Positions 54,109 through 61,990 of a DNA stretch of 64,000 nucleotides are shown piece after piece. The notes under the pieces were generated by a model, which ran no database searches, was not told where the DNA came from, and worked only from the letters and a program-made list of their open reading frames with translations. The stretch is from Tumebacillus amylolyticus (lineage in GTDB: Bacteria > Bacillota > Bacilli > Tumebacillales > Tumebacillaceae): positions 47,047 through 111,046 of the forward strand of contig NZ_JAEQNB010000009.1 in the NCBI RefSeq assembly GCF_016722965.1. The letters are read 5' to 3'. A program made the position numbers and the translations under genes. Each line of letters begins with the position of its first letter. The first letter of the stretch is position 1.

Positions 54109-56013
54109 ATGAGCTACAGAATGCGGTGGTGTCTGCTGGGGGTGTTGGACGCCTTTGTCGTATCAACCGTTATCGTATTGGTGTATTTCAACTTGCTTGA
54201 TTTTTCGGTCGCGGAGTCGGATCACGAACTGCTGCGCAGTCTGCCGTATGTGTGCGGCTTGTACATTCTCGTCACGCTGGTAGCCTTCTCTGCGTTTGGA
54301 GTCTACCGAAAAATTTGGGAGTATGCCTCGATCGGGGAGTTCTACCTGCTGTTCTCGGCGACGACCGTCGTCGGAGCGGTGGTCTTTGCGATCAACAGCA
54401 TCATCTCCAACTTGTGGGCACTCTACGTGGTGCCCCGTCCGATCTACCTGTTCATTTGGGTCTTGGCGACGATTGCCTTGCTTGGGATGCGCATCGGCTG
54501 GCGTCTGCTGCGCACGTCTTTGCTCAAAACAAACGAAGGCGACCGGATCTTGATCGTGGGGGCCGGCAGCGGTGGGGCGTTGTTGGCACGCGAATTGAAA
54601 CAGGTTCACCATGTCAAGGGCCATCCGGTCGCGTTCATCGACGATGATCGTTCCAAACACGGCTTGCACGTCATGGGCGTGCCGGTCGTCGGCGACCGCC
54701 ACTCGATTCCGGCGGTTGTGGAGAAGCGCAACATCCAGCAGATTATCATCGCGATGCCGTCTCTGCACTCGGAGGAGATCGCGAAGATCATCAACATCTG
54801 CCGCGAGACGTCGGCAAAAGTGAAGACCTTGCCGCGCATCTCCGACTTCCTGAGCGACAAAGCGCCGATTCACCAAGTGCGCGACATTCGCTTGGAGGAC
54901 CTCTTGGGCCGCGAACCGGTCAAAGTCGATCTCGCCGGCATCGCGGAATACTTGCGCGGGCAAGTCGTGCTGGTCACCGGCGCGGGCGGCTCCATCGGGT
55001 CGGAGCTCTGCCGGCAGATCGTGAAGTTTGCTCCGGCGAAACTGCTCTTGCTCGGACATGGCGAGAATTCGATCTACGAGATCGAGTTGGAGCTGCGCAA
55101 CAACCATCCCGAGATTCACCTGGAGACGTTGATCGCCGACATCCAAGACCGCAAGCGCATCGAGCAAGTGTTCCAAACGTTCGAACCCTCGGTCGTCTTC
55201 CATGCCGCCGCTCACAAGCACGTTCCGCTGATGGAGCGCAACCCGGCCGAAGCGATCAAGAACAACGTCCTCGGCACGCAAAATGTCGCCGAGTGCTCGC
55301 ATCTGTTCGGCGTCTCGAAATTCGTCCTGATCTCGTCCGACAAAGCGGTCAACCCGACGTCGGTCATGGGCGTCACCAAGCGTGTCGCCGAGATGATCAT
55401 CCAAAGCTTGGATCGTGTCAGCGACACGAAGTTCGTCGCCGTCCGCTTCGGCAACGTGTTGGGCAGCCGGGGGTCGGTCATCCCGATCTTCCAACGCCAG
55501 ATTCGCGAGGGCGGCCCGGTCACCGTCACGCATCCGGAGATGGTGCGCTACTTCATGACGATTCCGGAAGCTTCGCAATTGGTCATCCAAGCGGGCGCTT
55601 TTGCCGAGGGCGGTGAGATTTTCATCCTCGACATGGGCCAGCCGGTCAAGATCGTCGATTTGGCACGCGCCGTCATCCAACTGTCCGGACTCAAGCCGGA
55701 CGTCGACATCCCGGTGGAGTTCACAGGCATTCGTCCGGGTGAGAAACTGTTCGAAGAGCTGTTGATGAACGAGGAGGGCTTGAACCCGACCCGTCATGAT
55801 CGGATCTTCTACGGCAATCCTGTCGACTTCGACGTACACAACCTGCACCAGCGCATGGAGCAGTTGAAGGAACTCTCCTTCGCGGAGAACGAACAGGAGC
55901 GCAACGATCTCTACATTCGCTACTACCTCGGCGTGTTGGTTCCGACCTACAAGTGTGACGCCGACAAGCGTGTGCAGATCGAACGCTTGATTCCCGAACT
56001 CATGAAATTATAA
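54109..56013 (+). CDS. pglF: UDP-GlcNAc 4,6-dehydratase, PglF/CapD-like membrane protein
   Basis: A 634-residue protein: four N-terminal membrane helices (residues ~8-125), a first Rossmann domain (LIVGAGSGGALLAREL) and a second catalytic one (LVTGAGGSIGSELCRQI) with HAAAHKHVPLMERNP and SSDKAVNPTSVMGVTKR, where Met-Lys replaces the usual Tyr-Lys as in PglF/CapD dehydratases. It removes water from UDP-GlcNAc to give the 4-keto-6-deoxy sugar, the first step to bacillosamine. ATG 54109 follows GGGGGGAG; the in-frame GTG 54091 lies inside that site. It is the last gene of the operon. Confidence 0.94.
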   Translation: MSYRMRWCLLGVLDAFVVSTVIVLVYFNLLDFSVAESDHELLRSLPYVCGLYILVTLVAFSAFGVYRKIWEYASIGEFYLLFSATTVVGAVVFAINSIISNLWALYVVPRPIYLFIWVLATIALLGMRIGWRLLRTSLLKTNEGDRILIVGAGSGGALLARELKQVHHVKGHPVAFIDDDRSKHGLHVMGVPVVGDRHSIPAVVEKRNIQQIIIAMPSLHSEEIAKIINICRETSAKVKTLPRISDFLSDKAPIHQVRDIRLEDLLGREPVKVDLAGIAEYLRGQVVLVTGAGGSIGSELCRQIVKFAPAKLLLLGHGENSIYEIELELRNNHPEIHLETLIADIQDRKRIEQVFQTFEPSVVFHAAAHKHVPLMERNPAEAIKNNVLGTQNVAECSHLFGVSKFVLISSDKAVNPTSVMGVTKRVAEMIIQSLDRVSDTKFVAVRFGNVLGSRGSVIPIFQRQIREGGPVTVTHPEMVRYFMTIPEASQLVIQAGAFAEGGEIFILDMGQPVKIVDLARAVIQLSGLKPDVDIPVEFTGIRPGEKLFEELLMNEEGLNPTRHDRIFYGNPVDFDVHNLHQRMEQLKELSFAENEQERNDLYIRYYLGVLVPTYKCDADKRVQIERLIPELMKL

Positions 56014-56055
56014 AAAAAAGAACCGGCCTCGCGAGAGGTCGGTTCTTCTTTTTCT
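56012..56055. terminator. Bidirectional terminator ending the polysaccharide operon
   Basis: AAAGAACCGGCCTC and GAGGTCGGTTCTT pair around a GCGA loop, with an A run on one side and a T-rich tract on the other. It also serves the convergent coiled-coil gene. Confidence 0.88.
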
Positions 56056-56061
56056 ATCTGC

Positions 56062-57372
56062 TTACTTCGTGATGACGTAGTCGATGTTGATGTTCGTGCC
56101 CAGAGCCGCCGCGTTCTTGGTGCCGGTGCGCACGATGGAGATCGTGTGATCGCCTGCAGCCAGTCCGCTTGCGGAGAACAAGATTTGCTTGTACAGGTTG
56201 GCGCTGTTGTAGTAGTCGATCGTGCCGACCTTCTGCCCGTCGATCATCACGTCTGCGATGCCCATGTACGCCGACTTGTAGCCGCCGACTTGGATCGAAG
56301 TGCCTTTGAACGTGAACGAAAGCGAGGCGTTTGCCGTTCCGGAGTACTTCGCTTTGCCGGACGAGAAAGCGGCGTTCGCGCCGTCCGACCAAGTGCCGGT
56401 GTAGGTGATGGCGGCGTTGTTTTCTTCGACTGTTGCGCCGCCCGTGATCGGGGCAGCCGGAGCAGTAGCAGCCGGAGCGGGAGTCGTGCCGCTCGATGCG
56501 GCGACCGTTTTCGTTTGCAGGTCTGCAATCGCGGTCTTGATCGAAGCGACATCCGCTTTCAGTGCCGCGATGGTCGCGTTGAGAGCGGCGACTTCTGCAG
56601 ACGATTGCGAGCTGTTCGCGGTCGGAGTCGGTTCCGGGGTCGCCGGTGCGGCCGGAGCTGCGACGAGAGAATTCGCGCCGCCTTGGAGAGCGGTGACGCG
56701 AGCGTCGAGCGCGTTGATTTTGTCATTGAGCTTCGTTGCCACAGCTTCTGCCGTGATCTTGCCTGCCTCGATGGTAGCGTTCATCGTGGCAACCGACGCG
56801 CTCAGGGTGTCAACGGTCGCCAACTTGGATTTGTTGGTTTCGTTGTCGGCCGCCAGTTTCTCCAACTTCGCGGTATGATCGGCGAGAGTGCCGCCAAGCG
56901 ACGTGAACTTGTCCGTGTTGACTTGGACTTGCGTTTGCAGAGCGGTGACCGAATCGGAGAGAGTTTTCACCGTGCCGGCAGCCGCTGCGTCGGCAGCCGC
57001 TAATTTTTCTAATTTCGCCGCGTGGTCGGTGATGCTTGCGCCAAGCGTTACGAATTTCTGTTCGTGTGCGTTCACTTGCGTTTGCAGAGCTGCGTTGTCC
57101 GCTTGCAATTTCGTGATCGTGACAGCCTGTGCGTTGACTTTGGTCGTCAACTCATCCACCGTTTTTTGCAAAGACGTGTTGTTCGTTTGCATGGAATTCA
57201 CAGTGTTGGTCAACGCTTGTACAGAAGCGGCCAACGTTGCAATGTCCCCCGGTACTCCGTTGCTGTACTCGCTGTTCCCGTTCCCGGCAAATGCGTTCGT
57301 GCTGCCCGAGAACAGCAGGAACCCGCCGACGACGAACGAGGTCAGAGCCAGCATCCAACCTTTTTTCCTCAT
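56062..57372 (-). CDS. Secreted coiled-coil protein with C-terminal beta-sandwich
   Basis: A 436-residue exported protein. Signal peptide MRKKGWMLALTSFVVGGFLL with cleavage near AFAGNG. Residues ~45-225 are a long, low-complexity coiled coil made of repeating units such as HAAKLEKLAAADAA and HTAKLEKLAADNET; Ala/Pro/Thr-rich linkers follow, with another short coil (~275-300). The last ~115 residues (ITYTGTWSDGANAAF, KYSGTANASLSFTFKGTSI, DVMIDGQKVGTIDYY, NINIDYVI) form a galactose-binding-like beta sandwich of the type that binds carbohydrate. It lies next to the polysaccharide operon on the opposite strand, so it may bind or bridge the extracellular polymer. Confidence 0.82.
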   Translation of the reverse strand: MRKKGWMLALTSFVVGGFLLFSGSTNAFAGNGNSEYSNGVPGDIATLAASVQALTNTVNSMQTNNTSLQKTVDELTTKVNAQAVTITKLQADNAALQTQVNAHEQKFVTLGASITDHAAKLEKLAAADAAAAGTVKTLSDSVTALQTQVQVNTDKFTSLGGTLADHTAKLEKLAADNETNKSKLATVDTLSASVATMNATIEAGKITAEAVATKLNDKINALDARVTALQGGANSLVAAPAAPATPEPTPTANSSQSSAEVAALNATIAALKADVASIKTAIADLQTKTVAASSGTTPAPAATAPAAPITGGATVEENNAAITYTGTWSDGANAAFSSGKAKYSGTANASLSFTFKGTSIQVGGYKSAYMGIADVMIDGQKVGTIDYYNSANLYKQILFSASGLAAGDHTISIVRTGTKNAAALGTNINIDYVITK

Positions 57373-57410
57373 TCTGATTGCCCCCTAACAAGTTACTTCT
57401 CCCCATTCAA

Positions 57411-57439
57411 ATTTTCCCAACAATATGTATTAAAGTCAA
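57411..57439 (-). promoter_or_regulatory. Promoter of the secreted coiled-coil gene
   Basis: On the minus strand TTGACT, 17 bases, GAAAAT, about 40 bases before the ATG at 57372. Confidence 0.55.
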
Positions 57440-57507
57440 GCCAAAACTACGATTTAACTGACTATTTTTTGCTATGGTAATCATAAGACTGTTCATATGA
57501 ATGCCAG

Positions 57508-57536
57508 TTGTGACGTATAAGGAAAGAGGGTACAAT
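57508..57536 (+). promoter_or_regulatory. Sigma-A promoter of pgi
   Basis: TTGTGA (57508-57513), 17 bases, TACAAT (57531-57536), about 55 bases before the start codon. Confidence 0.7.
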
Positions 57537-57591
57537 TTGGGAAGGACTGGGCAGACTACTTTTAAACAGTAGAAAAAAAGGAGAGAACCAC

Positions 57592-58899
57592 ATGTCGCAC
57601 TTCCAACTGGATACAAAAGCAGCAGACAAATGGTTGAACGAAGGAGAACAAACGGACTGGGCACTCGAAGTGAAACGAGCTCATGAGACCGTCCACAACG
57701 GGACAGGCCGTGGCAGTGACTTCCTCGGCTGGGTCGAACCGCTGGACGTGGACGGCGAGATCGTCCAGAACGTCCTCGCCGCAGCCAAACGCATCCGCGC
57801 GAATTCGGATGTTCTGCTGGTGATCGGTATCGGCGGTTCGTATGCGGGCGCGCGTGCGGGCATCGAGATGTTGACCCACGCGTTCCGCAATCAATTTGCG
57901 GCAGAGCGTCAAGGCCCGGAAGTGTATTTCATCGGCCACAACTTGAGCGCGACGTACATAACCCAACTGTTCCAACTGATCGAAGGCAAGGACGTCTCCG
58001 TCAACGTGATCTCGAAGTCGGGGACGACCACCGAACCGGCGCTGGCGTTCCGACTCGTGCGCGACTGGATGGTGAACAAGTACGGAGTCAAAGCCGGCGA
58101 GCGCATCTACGCGACCACCGATGAGAAGAAAGGCGCGCTGCGCACGCTCTCCGACTCCGAAGGCTACACCACATTCGTCATCCCGGACGATGTCGGCGGC
58201 CGCTACTCCGTCCTGACGCCGGTCGGTCTGCTCCCGATGGCGGCGGCGGGCATCGACATCGAAGCGATGCTTCGAGGTGCGCACGAAGCCAAGGAAGTCT
58301 ACTCCAACGGGAACCTCGCGGAGAACTCCTGCTACCAATACGCGGCCTACCGCAACGACCTCTACCGCAAGGGCAAAGGAATTGAACTGCTGGTCTCCTA
58401 CGACCCGCGCTTCATCACGTTTGCCGAGTGGTGGAAACAGCTGTTCGGTGAATCGGAAGGCAAGGAACACAAGGGCATCTACCCGGCGTCCGTGCAATTC
58501 ACCACCGACCTGCACTCGATGGGCCAATACATCCAAGAAGGCCCGCGCCACCTGTTTGAAACGGTGCTGTGGGTAGACGAAGCGGGTCACGATGAACTGA
58601 AAGTTCCGCACCAAGAGGGCGACCTCGACGGCTTGAACTACCTGACGGGCAAATCGGTGAACTTCGTGAACCAACAAGCGATGCTCGGGACGCTCGAAGC
58701 GCACCAAGACGGCGAAGTGCCGAACTTCGTCCTGCACATCCCGGAACTCACCGCCCACAACGTCGGCCACCTGTTCTATTTCTTTGAAAAAGCCTGCGCA
58801 ATCTCCGGCTACTTGCTCGACGTCAACCCGTTCGACCAACCGGGCGTCGAAGCGTACAAGAAAAACATGTTCCGCCTGCTCGGAAAACCTTCGAAGTAG
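57592..58899 (+). CDS. pgi: Glucose-6-phosphate isomerase
   Basis: A 435-residue glycolytic enzyme interconverting glucose-6-phosphate and fructose-6-phosphate, of the shorter Bacillales type. [14 protein letters not shown], the phosphate loop [16 protein letters not shown], and the late [11 protein letters not shown] with the catalytic Lys are clear. AAAAGGAGAG lies before the ATG. It has its own promoter and terminator; the place next to a polysaccharide operon fits a supply role for UDP-GlcNAc and UDP-glucose but is not proof. Confidence 0.97.
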   Translation: MSHFQLDTKAADKWLNEGEQTDWALEVKRAHETVHNGTGRGSDFLGWVEPLDVDGEIVQNVLAAAKRIRANSDVLLVIGIGGSYAGARAGIEMLTHAFRNQFAAERQGPEVYFIGHNLSATYITQLFQLIEGKDVSVNVISKSGTTTEPALAFRLVRDWMVNKYGVKAGERIYATTDEKKGALRTLSDSEGYTTFVIPDDVGGRYSVLTPVGLLPMAAAGIDIEAMLRGAHEAKEVYSNGNLAENSCYQYAAYRNDLYRKGKGIELLVSYDPRFITFAEWWKQLFGESEGKEHKGIYPASVQFTTDLHSMGQYIQEGPRHLFETVLWVDEAGHDELKVPHQEGDLDGLNYLTGKSVNFVNQQAMLGTLEAHQDGEVPNFVLHIPELTAHNVGHLFYFFEKACAISGYLLDVNPFDQPGVEAYKKNMFRLLGKPSK

Positions 58900-58916
58900 G
58901 ACGTCCCTTTTTTCAG

Positions 58917-58957
58917 AAAAAGAGACCTCGACCGCACGGGCGGAGAGGTCTTTTTTT
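58917..58957 (+). terminator. Intrinsic terminator of pgi
   Basis: AGACCTC-CCGC pairs with GGCGG-AGGTCT and is followed by seven T. Confidence 0.88.
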
Positions 58958-59024
58958 GCTTCCCAATTGCGGAGGTGCGGCGTATCATAAAGGGGAAGAG
59001 TCAGGAGGAACAAGGAGGGCGCTC

Positions 59025-59945
59025 ATGAACCGGCTGATCGATTGTCGATTTGTCGCCGCAGTTCAGCGCTTCGAGGACGAGGAAGTTCAGATCCGTCTCT
59101 TTCATGAAGTGGAACGGGAGGACCTGCCTCTGTTTCGAGAGCGCATTCGCAAGAGATGCTCCCTGCCGCGCCCATGTTTCGACCACCTGATCCGCACCGG
59201 GGTGCTGACGCTTGAAGATCCGCAGATGGTGGGGTATGAACCGGGTGACGCCCCGTGCGTCGTCGGGTTTGACATCCATTCACTCGGTCGTCGCGTCCAG
59301 TTTGACCTGTGTTTCCACACCAAGTTGGAAGCGTTTTGGCAGGAGAGCAACGTTCGGATTGAAGCTTTGATGCTCGACGAAGATGTGTTTGAAGCGTACA
59401 CGTACCGCTTGCAAGCGATCTCCCGTTATCTGTACTTGGGTCGGGAGGACAACGTGTTTCGCGCCATCTCCGTGGATGAGAACCACGAGATCGAATTCAA
59501 GCAAGACTTTCTCAACTCCAAGGAAAAAATCCTCAAATCGGTCGTCGCCTTCGCCAACACCAACAACGGCAACCTCTATCTCGGCGTCTCCAACGACAAA
59601 AAAATCGTCGGCATCGCCCACGAGGTGGCCCGCTACGGCAACGAAGACAAATATCTGCTGGCGATTGCGTCCCTGTTGCACAACCGCATCTACCCGCTGC
59701 TCTCGCCGTTTCCCGAGATGCGCGTCGTCACCGTCGGGGGCAAAAAAGTCGTACACATCTGGGTTCCGGTTGGCAATACCATGCATGCTGTGCTAGAATC
59801 ACTCGGAAGCGGACAGCATCGCCGACGAGTCGCTGTCAAACAAAACAACCAGTCCGTCTGGGTCGATGACCCGTACGATCTCGCGGAATTGTACATCAAA
59901 CGTCGCATCGGCAACCACGCCGCCGCCAATCTGGGTCTTTTATGA
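59025..59945 (+). CDS. AlbA_2 (Schlafen-like) domain protein
   Basis: A 306-residue cytosolic protein. The C-terminal ~150 residues carry the AlbA_2 signature: ENHEIEFKQDF, KILKSVVAFANTNNGNLYLGV and a conserved Asp/Lys turn (SNDKKIVGI), then VHIWVPVG and the QNNQSVWVDDPYDLAELY end. The first ~140 residues (CRFVAAVQRFEDEEVQIRLF) are a separate domain I do not recognise. Such domains occur in putative DNA-binding regulators and some defence proteins. ATG 59025 follows AGGAGGG. It is a single-gene unit between two terminators. Confidence 0.82.
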   Translation: MNRLIDCRFVAAVQRFEDEEVQIRLFHEVEREDLPLFRERIRKRCSLPRPCFDHLIRTGVLTLEDPQMVGYEPGDAPCVVGFDIHSLGRRVQFDLCFHTKLEAFWQESNVRIEALMLDEDVFEAYTYRLQAISRYLYLGREDNVFRAISVDENHEIEFKQDFLNSKEKILKSVVAFANTNNGNLYLGVSNDKKIVGIAHEVARYGNEDKYLLAIASLLHNRIYPLLSPFPEMRVVTVGGKKVVHIWVPVGNTMHAVLESLGSGQHRRRVAVKQNNQSVWVDDPYDLAELYIKRRIGNHAAANLGLL

Positions 59946-59988
59946 AAAAGAAACCCGACCTCCTTGGAGGAACGGGTTTCCTTTTTTT
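59945..59988. terminator. Terminator between the AlbA_2 and VanZ-like genes
   Basis: GAAACCCG-CTCC and GGAG-CGGGTTTC pair tightly; A and T runs on both sides make it bidirectional for the two convergent genes. Confidence 0.9.
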
Positions 59989-59991
59989 GCA

Positions 59992-60426
59992 TCAGGAGCG
60001 TTTGGGTTTCTGCAGTCGATGGTAGAGCCAGATGAAGAGCAAGGCCATGACCGAATCGAGCACGACGTCGGTCCAACGCGAACTGCGTCCGGGCGTAAAC
60101 GCTTGGTGCAGTTCGTCGAAGCACGCATAGGCAAAGCAGATCCAAAACGAGGGCAGCACGCGGCGGGTCCATCGGTAGCAGAGGATGCCGAGCACGGAAT
60201 AGACGATGCAATGCCCCACTTTGTGCAGCCAGAAGTCTGCGTTGAAGATCGTGGGGAGATGGAAAAAGGGATTGTTCGTGGACCAGACCAGATGCCAGTT
60301 GATTTTGTGCAGGTCGATCAAATAATGGTGCGGCGTATCGAAGTAGTCGAAAAGTTGCGTGATTATGAGGTCCGGCGTGGCCGACATCAGGAAAATCAGG
60401 GCCATCCAAAGTACAACCCAAGGCAC
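59992..60426 (-). CDS. VanZ-like family membrane protein
   Basis: A 144-residue membrane protein with four helices. The family pattern is complete: KVGHCIVYSVLGIL, the CFDELHQAFTPGRSSRWTDVVLDS loop (Asp-Glu-x-x-Gln and P-G-R-x-x-x-x-D, here given in two parts as FDELHQAF and PGRSSRWTDVVLDS) and a final helix. VanZ relatives are linked to glycopeptide tolerance, though most have no known role. GTG 60426 with GAGGAG 9 bases upstream is chosen; the frame runs on to ATG 60471 and much further, but the extension is antisense to the EamA gene. Confidence 0.85.
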   Translation of the reverse strand: MPWVVLWMALIFLMSATPDLIITQLFDYFDTPHHYLIDLHKINWHLVWSTNNPFFHLPTIFNADFWLHKVGHCIVYSVLGILCYRWTRRVLPSFWICFAYACFDELHQAFTPGRSSRWTDVVLDSVMALLFIWLYHRLQKPKRS

Positions 60427-60507
60427 GGCGTGCGTCTCCTCTCTAGGTGGGTATACTACCGATTGTCGCATGCGTGTTCTCAAAAGACAAGTAAAGGTGG
60501 TCGAACC

Positions 60508-61410
60508 ATGAACCGCACACTCGCAATTCTCTTCGTCCTGCTCGGGGGCGCCTCGTATGGCTTGATTTCCCCGGCGGTGAAGATGGCGTATGACGCCGGT
60601 TTTACTCCGGCGGACGTGACGAGCTCGCAGTATTTTGCCGCGATGGCCGTCCTCGTGCTGATTGCGCTGTTCCAAGTGCGCCATCTGCGCGGGATGACGG
60701 GGCGCGACCTCGGGCTGTTGGTGTTCCTCGGGGTGCTTTCGACGGGAACTTCTGTGTTTTATTATCTTTCGCTCTCGTATTTGCCCGCTTCTTTGGCGAT
60801 TGTCTTGCTGTTTCAATTTACGTGGATTGTGATGGTGATCGACTTCCTCGTCGCGCGTGCCAAGCCATCGCGCGTGAAGTGGGTGGCGCTTGGGATGATT
60901 TTCTTGGGCACGCTGTTGGCGGTCGATTTGCTTCATGCCCAGTGGGGGGACGTGTCGATGCTGGGGCTGGGACTTGGGTTCCTGTCTTCGATTACATACG
61001 GGGCGTTTCTGTATTTCACGGGGTATGTGCGGCAGGGCAGTTCGCCGTTTGCCAACTCGGCGGTGATCGCGGTGGCGTCGACGGCTGTGGCGTTCTTGAT
61101 CTTCCCGCCGAAGTTCCTCTGGAACGGGAGTTTGGGCGAGGGGCTGTGGTACTGGGCGCTGATCATCGGCGGCTTGGGACAAGTCATCCCGCCGATTTTC
61201 TTCAACATCGGGATTCCGAAAATCGGCGGTGCCCTCGCCGCGGTGCTCGGAGCGATCGAGTTGCCGGTGGCGGTGGTGTCGGCGTTCTTGATCTTGCACG
61301 AGGAAGTGGTCGGCGTGCAATGGGTCGGGATCTTGCTGATTCTGCTCGGGATTGTCGTGACAGAAGTACGGCTTTTTACAGGCGTTCAAAAAAAGAACCC
61401 GGCCACTTGA
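60508..61410 (+). CDS. EamA (DMT) family transporter
   Basis: A 300-residue transporter with ten helices in two EamA repeats (FVLLGGASYGLISPAVKMAY at the start; GALAAVLGAIELPVAVVSAF near the end of repeat two). The region GLLVFLGVLSTGTSVFYYLSL is typical. AAAGGTGG lies upstream of ATG 60508; earlier in-frame codons overlap the divergent VanZ gene. No substrate can be given. The short gap 60427-60507 holds the divergent promoters (a TATACT at 60452 is the clearest element). Confidence 0.9.
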   Translation: MNRTLAILFVLLGGASYGLISPAVKMAYDAGFTPADVTSSQYFAAMAVLVLIALFQVRHLRGMTGRDLGLLVFLGVLSTGTSVFYYLSLSYLPASLAIVLLFQFTWIVMVIDFLVARAKPSRVKWVALGMIFLGTLLAVDLLHAQWGDVSMLGLGLGFLSSITYGAFLYFTGYVRQGSSPFANSAVIAVASTAVAFLIFPPKFLWNGSLGEGLWYWALIIGGLGQVIPPIFFNIGIPKIGGALAAVLGAIELPVAVVSAFLILHEEVVGVQWVGILLILLGIVVTEVRLFTGVQKKNPAT

Positions 61411-61431
61411 GGTGGTCGGGTTCTTTTTTTA
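61388..61431. terminator. Bidirectional terminator between EamA and lipoprotein genes
   Basis: AAAAAAAGAACCCGGCCAC and GTGGTCGGGTTCTTTTTTT form a long stem with A and T runs; the lipoprotein stop codon (61429) lies at its edge. Confidence 0.9.
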
Positions 61432-61917
61432 CTTGACGTCGAATTCGGTGGTGTCTTCGACGTTGTAGGGTTGGTGATTGTTCGTGTGGAGCGAGGCTTT
61501 GAGCGTGTGGTGGCCGGGGGTGAGGTTGTCCAGTTGGTAGACTTTGTCCTTGACCGCGACTTTGGTCGGGGAGCCGTCGACGAACAGGTGGATGTGGCCT
61601 TCGCCCGGGACCGCTGCTTGGGAGTAGTGCTCCGGCGAAATCTTGAAGTTGGTGACGTTGAAGTGGATGGTGGCGTTGTGGCCGTTGACGTCGACGTTCA
61701 AGTCGAGCGTCGGTTTGGGGGTTGCGGCGACCGAATCGACGTCGGCCGGTTTCGCGGTGGTGGCCGACGCTTCGTGGTTCTGCATGTCCATGCCCGCCAT
61801 GTCGTCGATGTTGCCCATGTCATCTCGGTTTTGCGGGGATGAGTCTTTGGAGCATCCCAGAAGCGCGGTGCTCAGTGCGAGGACGGCGAACAGGGCCGTC
61901 GCTTTTTTGTGAAGCAT
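61429..61917 (-). CDS. His/Met-rich lipoprotein of unknown function
   Basis: A 162-residue lipoprotein. The signal peptide ends in the lipobox LLGC (Cys22), so the mature protein is lipid-anchored to the outer face of the membrane. A Met/His/Asp-rich segment follows (DDMGNIDDMAGMDMQNHE), a common metal-binding pattern, for example for copper. The C-terminal ~95 residues form a beta domain with GEGHIHLFVDGSP, LTPGHHTLKASLH and NNHQPY. It resembles small outer-face domains found near copper or cytochrome proteins, but I cannot name the family with certainty. GGAGGAG before the ATG is part of a strong hairpin (61919-61976). Confidence 0.82.
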   Translation of the reverse strand: MLHKKATALFAVLALSTALLGCSKDSSPQNRDDMGNIDDMAGMDMQNHEASATTAKPADVDSVAATPKPTLDLNVDVNGHNATIHFNVTNFKISPEHYSQAAVPGEGHIHLFVDGSPTKVAVKDKVYQLDNLTPGHHTLKASLHTNNHQPYNVEDTTEFDVK

Positions 61918-61918
61918 G

Positions 61919-61976
61919 AAAAAACTCCTCCTTGTGCTGCGATTCTCTCAACAGCATGCACAGGGAGGAGTTTTTC
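61919..61976 (-). terminator. Terminator-like hairpin that contains the lipoprotein ribosome site
   Basis: On the minus strand AAAACTCCTCC-TGTGC pairs with GCACA-GGAGGAGTTTT and is followed by TTTTTTC, directly before ATG 61917. It looks like the terminator of the protease gene, yet the 3' arm is the Shine-Dalgarno of the lipoprotein gene. Confidence 0.75.
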
Positions 61977-61990
61977 TAAACGGGTGTTTA

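Noticed and set aside
56600..57200. Tandem DNA repeats in the coiled-coil gene as a mobile element
   Set aside because: Similar units (AKLEKLAA) reflect coiled-coil repetition in protein; there are no terminal repeats or transposase.
59992..61389. 465-codon form of the VanZ-like gene
   Set aside because: The extension runs antisense through the whole EamA gene; only the last 144 codons carry VanZ features and a ribosome site.
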